Below, in pieces: positions 12,573-12,646 of a DNA stretch of 12,646 bases. Each line of letters starts with the position of its first letter. Within the stretch, counting starts at the first letter, position 1. Made by a program: the position numbers and the translations under genes. The notes under the pieces are model-generated. The model did no database searches. It saw nothing but the letters and a program-made list of their open reading frames with translations, and had not been told where the DNA came from. The stretch spans positions 1 through 12,646 of the forward strand of contig CALJLX010000194.1 of the NCBI GenBank assembly GCA_937982495.1, read 5' to 3'. The stretch is from an uncultured Desulfuromonas sp. GTDB lineage: Bacteria; Desulfobacterota; Desulfuromonadia; Desulfuromonadales; Trichloromonadaceae.

Positions 12573-12646
12573 TCAAAACTCATAATGATGAGGACAATCC
12601 TGCTCGCGGATTTCGTAATACTTGGCCGTCATGTCCGGGGTCAGAA
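12573..12646 (-). CDS. C-terminal end of an unidentified gene (runs off the right edge)
   Basis: The last 23 codons of a minus-strand gene read TPDMTAKYYEIREQDCPHHYEF before a TGA at 12573-12575. The other two frames are closed by stops in this stretch. The composition looks protein-like, and the stop abuts the FmdE gene. The family cannot be named from so few residues. Confidence 0.5.
   Translation of the reverse strand, partial: LTPDMTAKYYEIREQDCPHHYEF

Noticed and set aside
12573..12646. Naming the gene at the right edge
   Set aside because: Only 23 residues are visible and no diagnostic motif is present.

Overview
This is a GC-rich bacterial chromosomal window. Gene content and protein style fit the Desulfuromonadia/Geobacter-like deltaproteobacteria. 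That assignment is an inference from remembered protein families, not from a search. Nothing indicates a phage, plasmid, transposase or CRISPR array. The coding density is high, and most long antisense ORFs are shadows of real GC-rich genes.

Layout. At the left edge, on the minus strand, are the N-terminal part of asparaginyl-tRNA synthetase (asnS, runs off the edge at base 1) and, upstream of it, peptide chain release factor 3 (prfC). They are separated by a roughly 140-bp imperfect palindromic repeat element. prfC appears to start at a TTG with a good ribosome binding site. Between its promoter and its start lies a terminator-like hairpin. A divergent promoter drives a small membrane zinc-ribbon protein. 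A plus-strand group follows: malQ (4-alpha-glucanotransferase), a small membrane protein and a DUF721/DciA-like protein, the last two overlapping by four bases. It ends at hairpins lying between convergent genes.

From 5059 to 11911 four minus-strand genes run in one direction with short or overlapping junctions. In transcription order they are a COG0701/ArsP-type permease, a lipoprotein joining a parallel beta-helix to a PQQ-type beta-propeller, a second lipoprotein with a C-terminal TPR-like region, and an 831-residue membrane protein with a C-terminal spermidine-synthase-like SAM-binding domain. I know of no described system with this composition, so it is the best candidate here for an uncharacterised envelope module. 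A second copy of the palindromic element, inverted relative to the first, lies directly in front of this group.

At the right edge, also on the minus strand, are an FmdE-family protein and the last codons of another gene that runs off the window.

How the genes work together. asnS and prfC belong to translation, and malQ to glycogen/maltodextrin metabolism. The four-gene envelope group has two surface or periplasmic lipoproteins and two polytopic membrane proteins, but its substrate is not evident from sequence alone.
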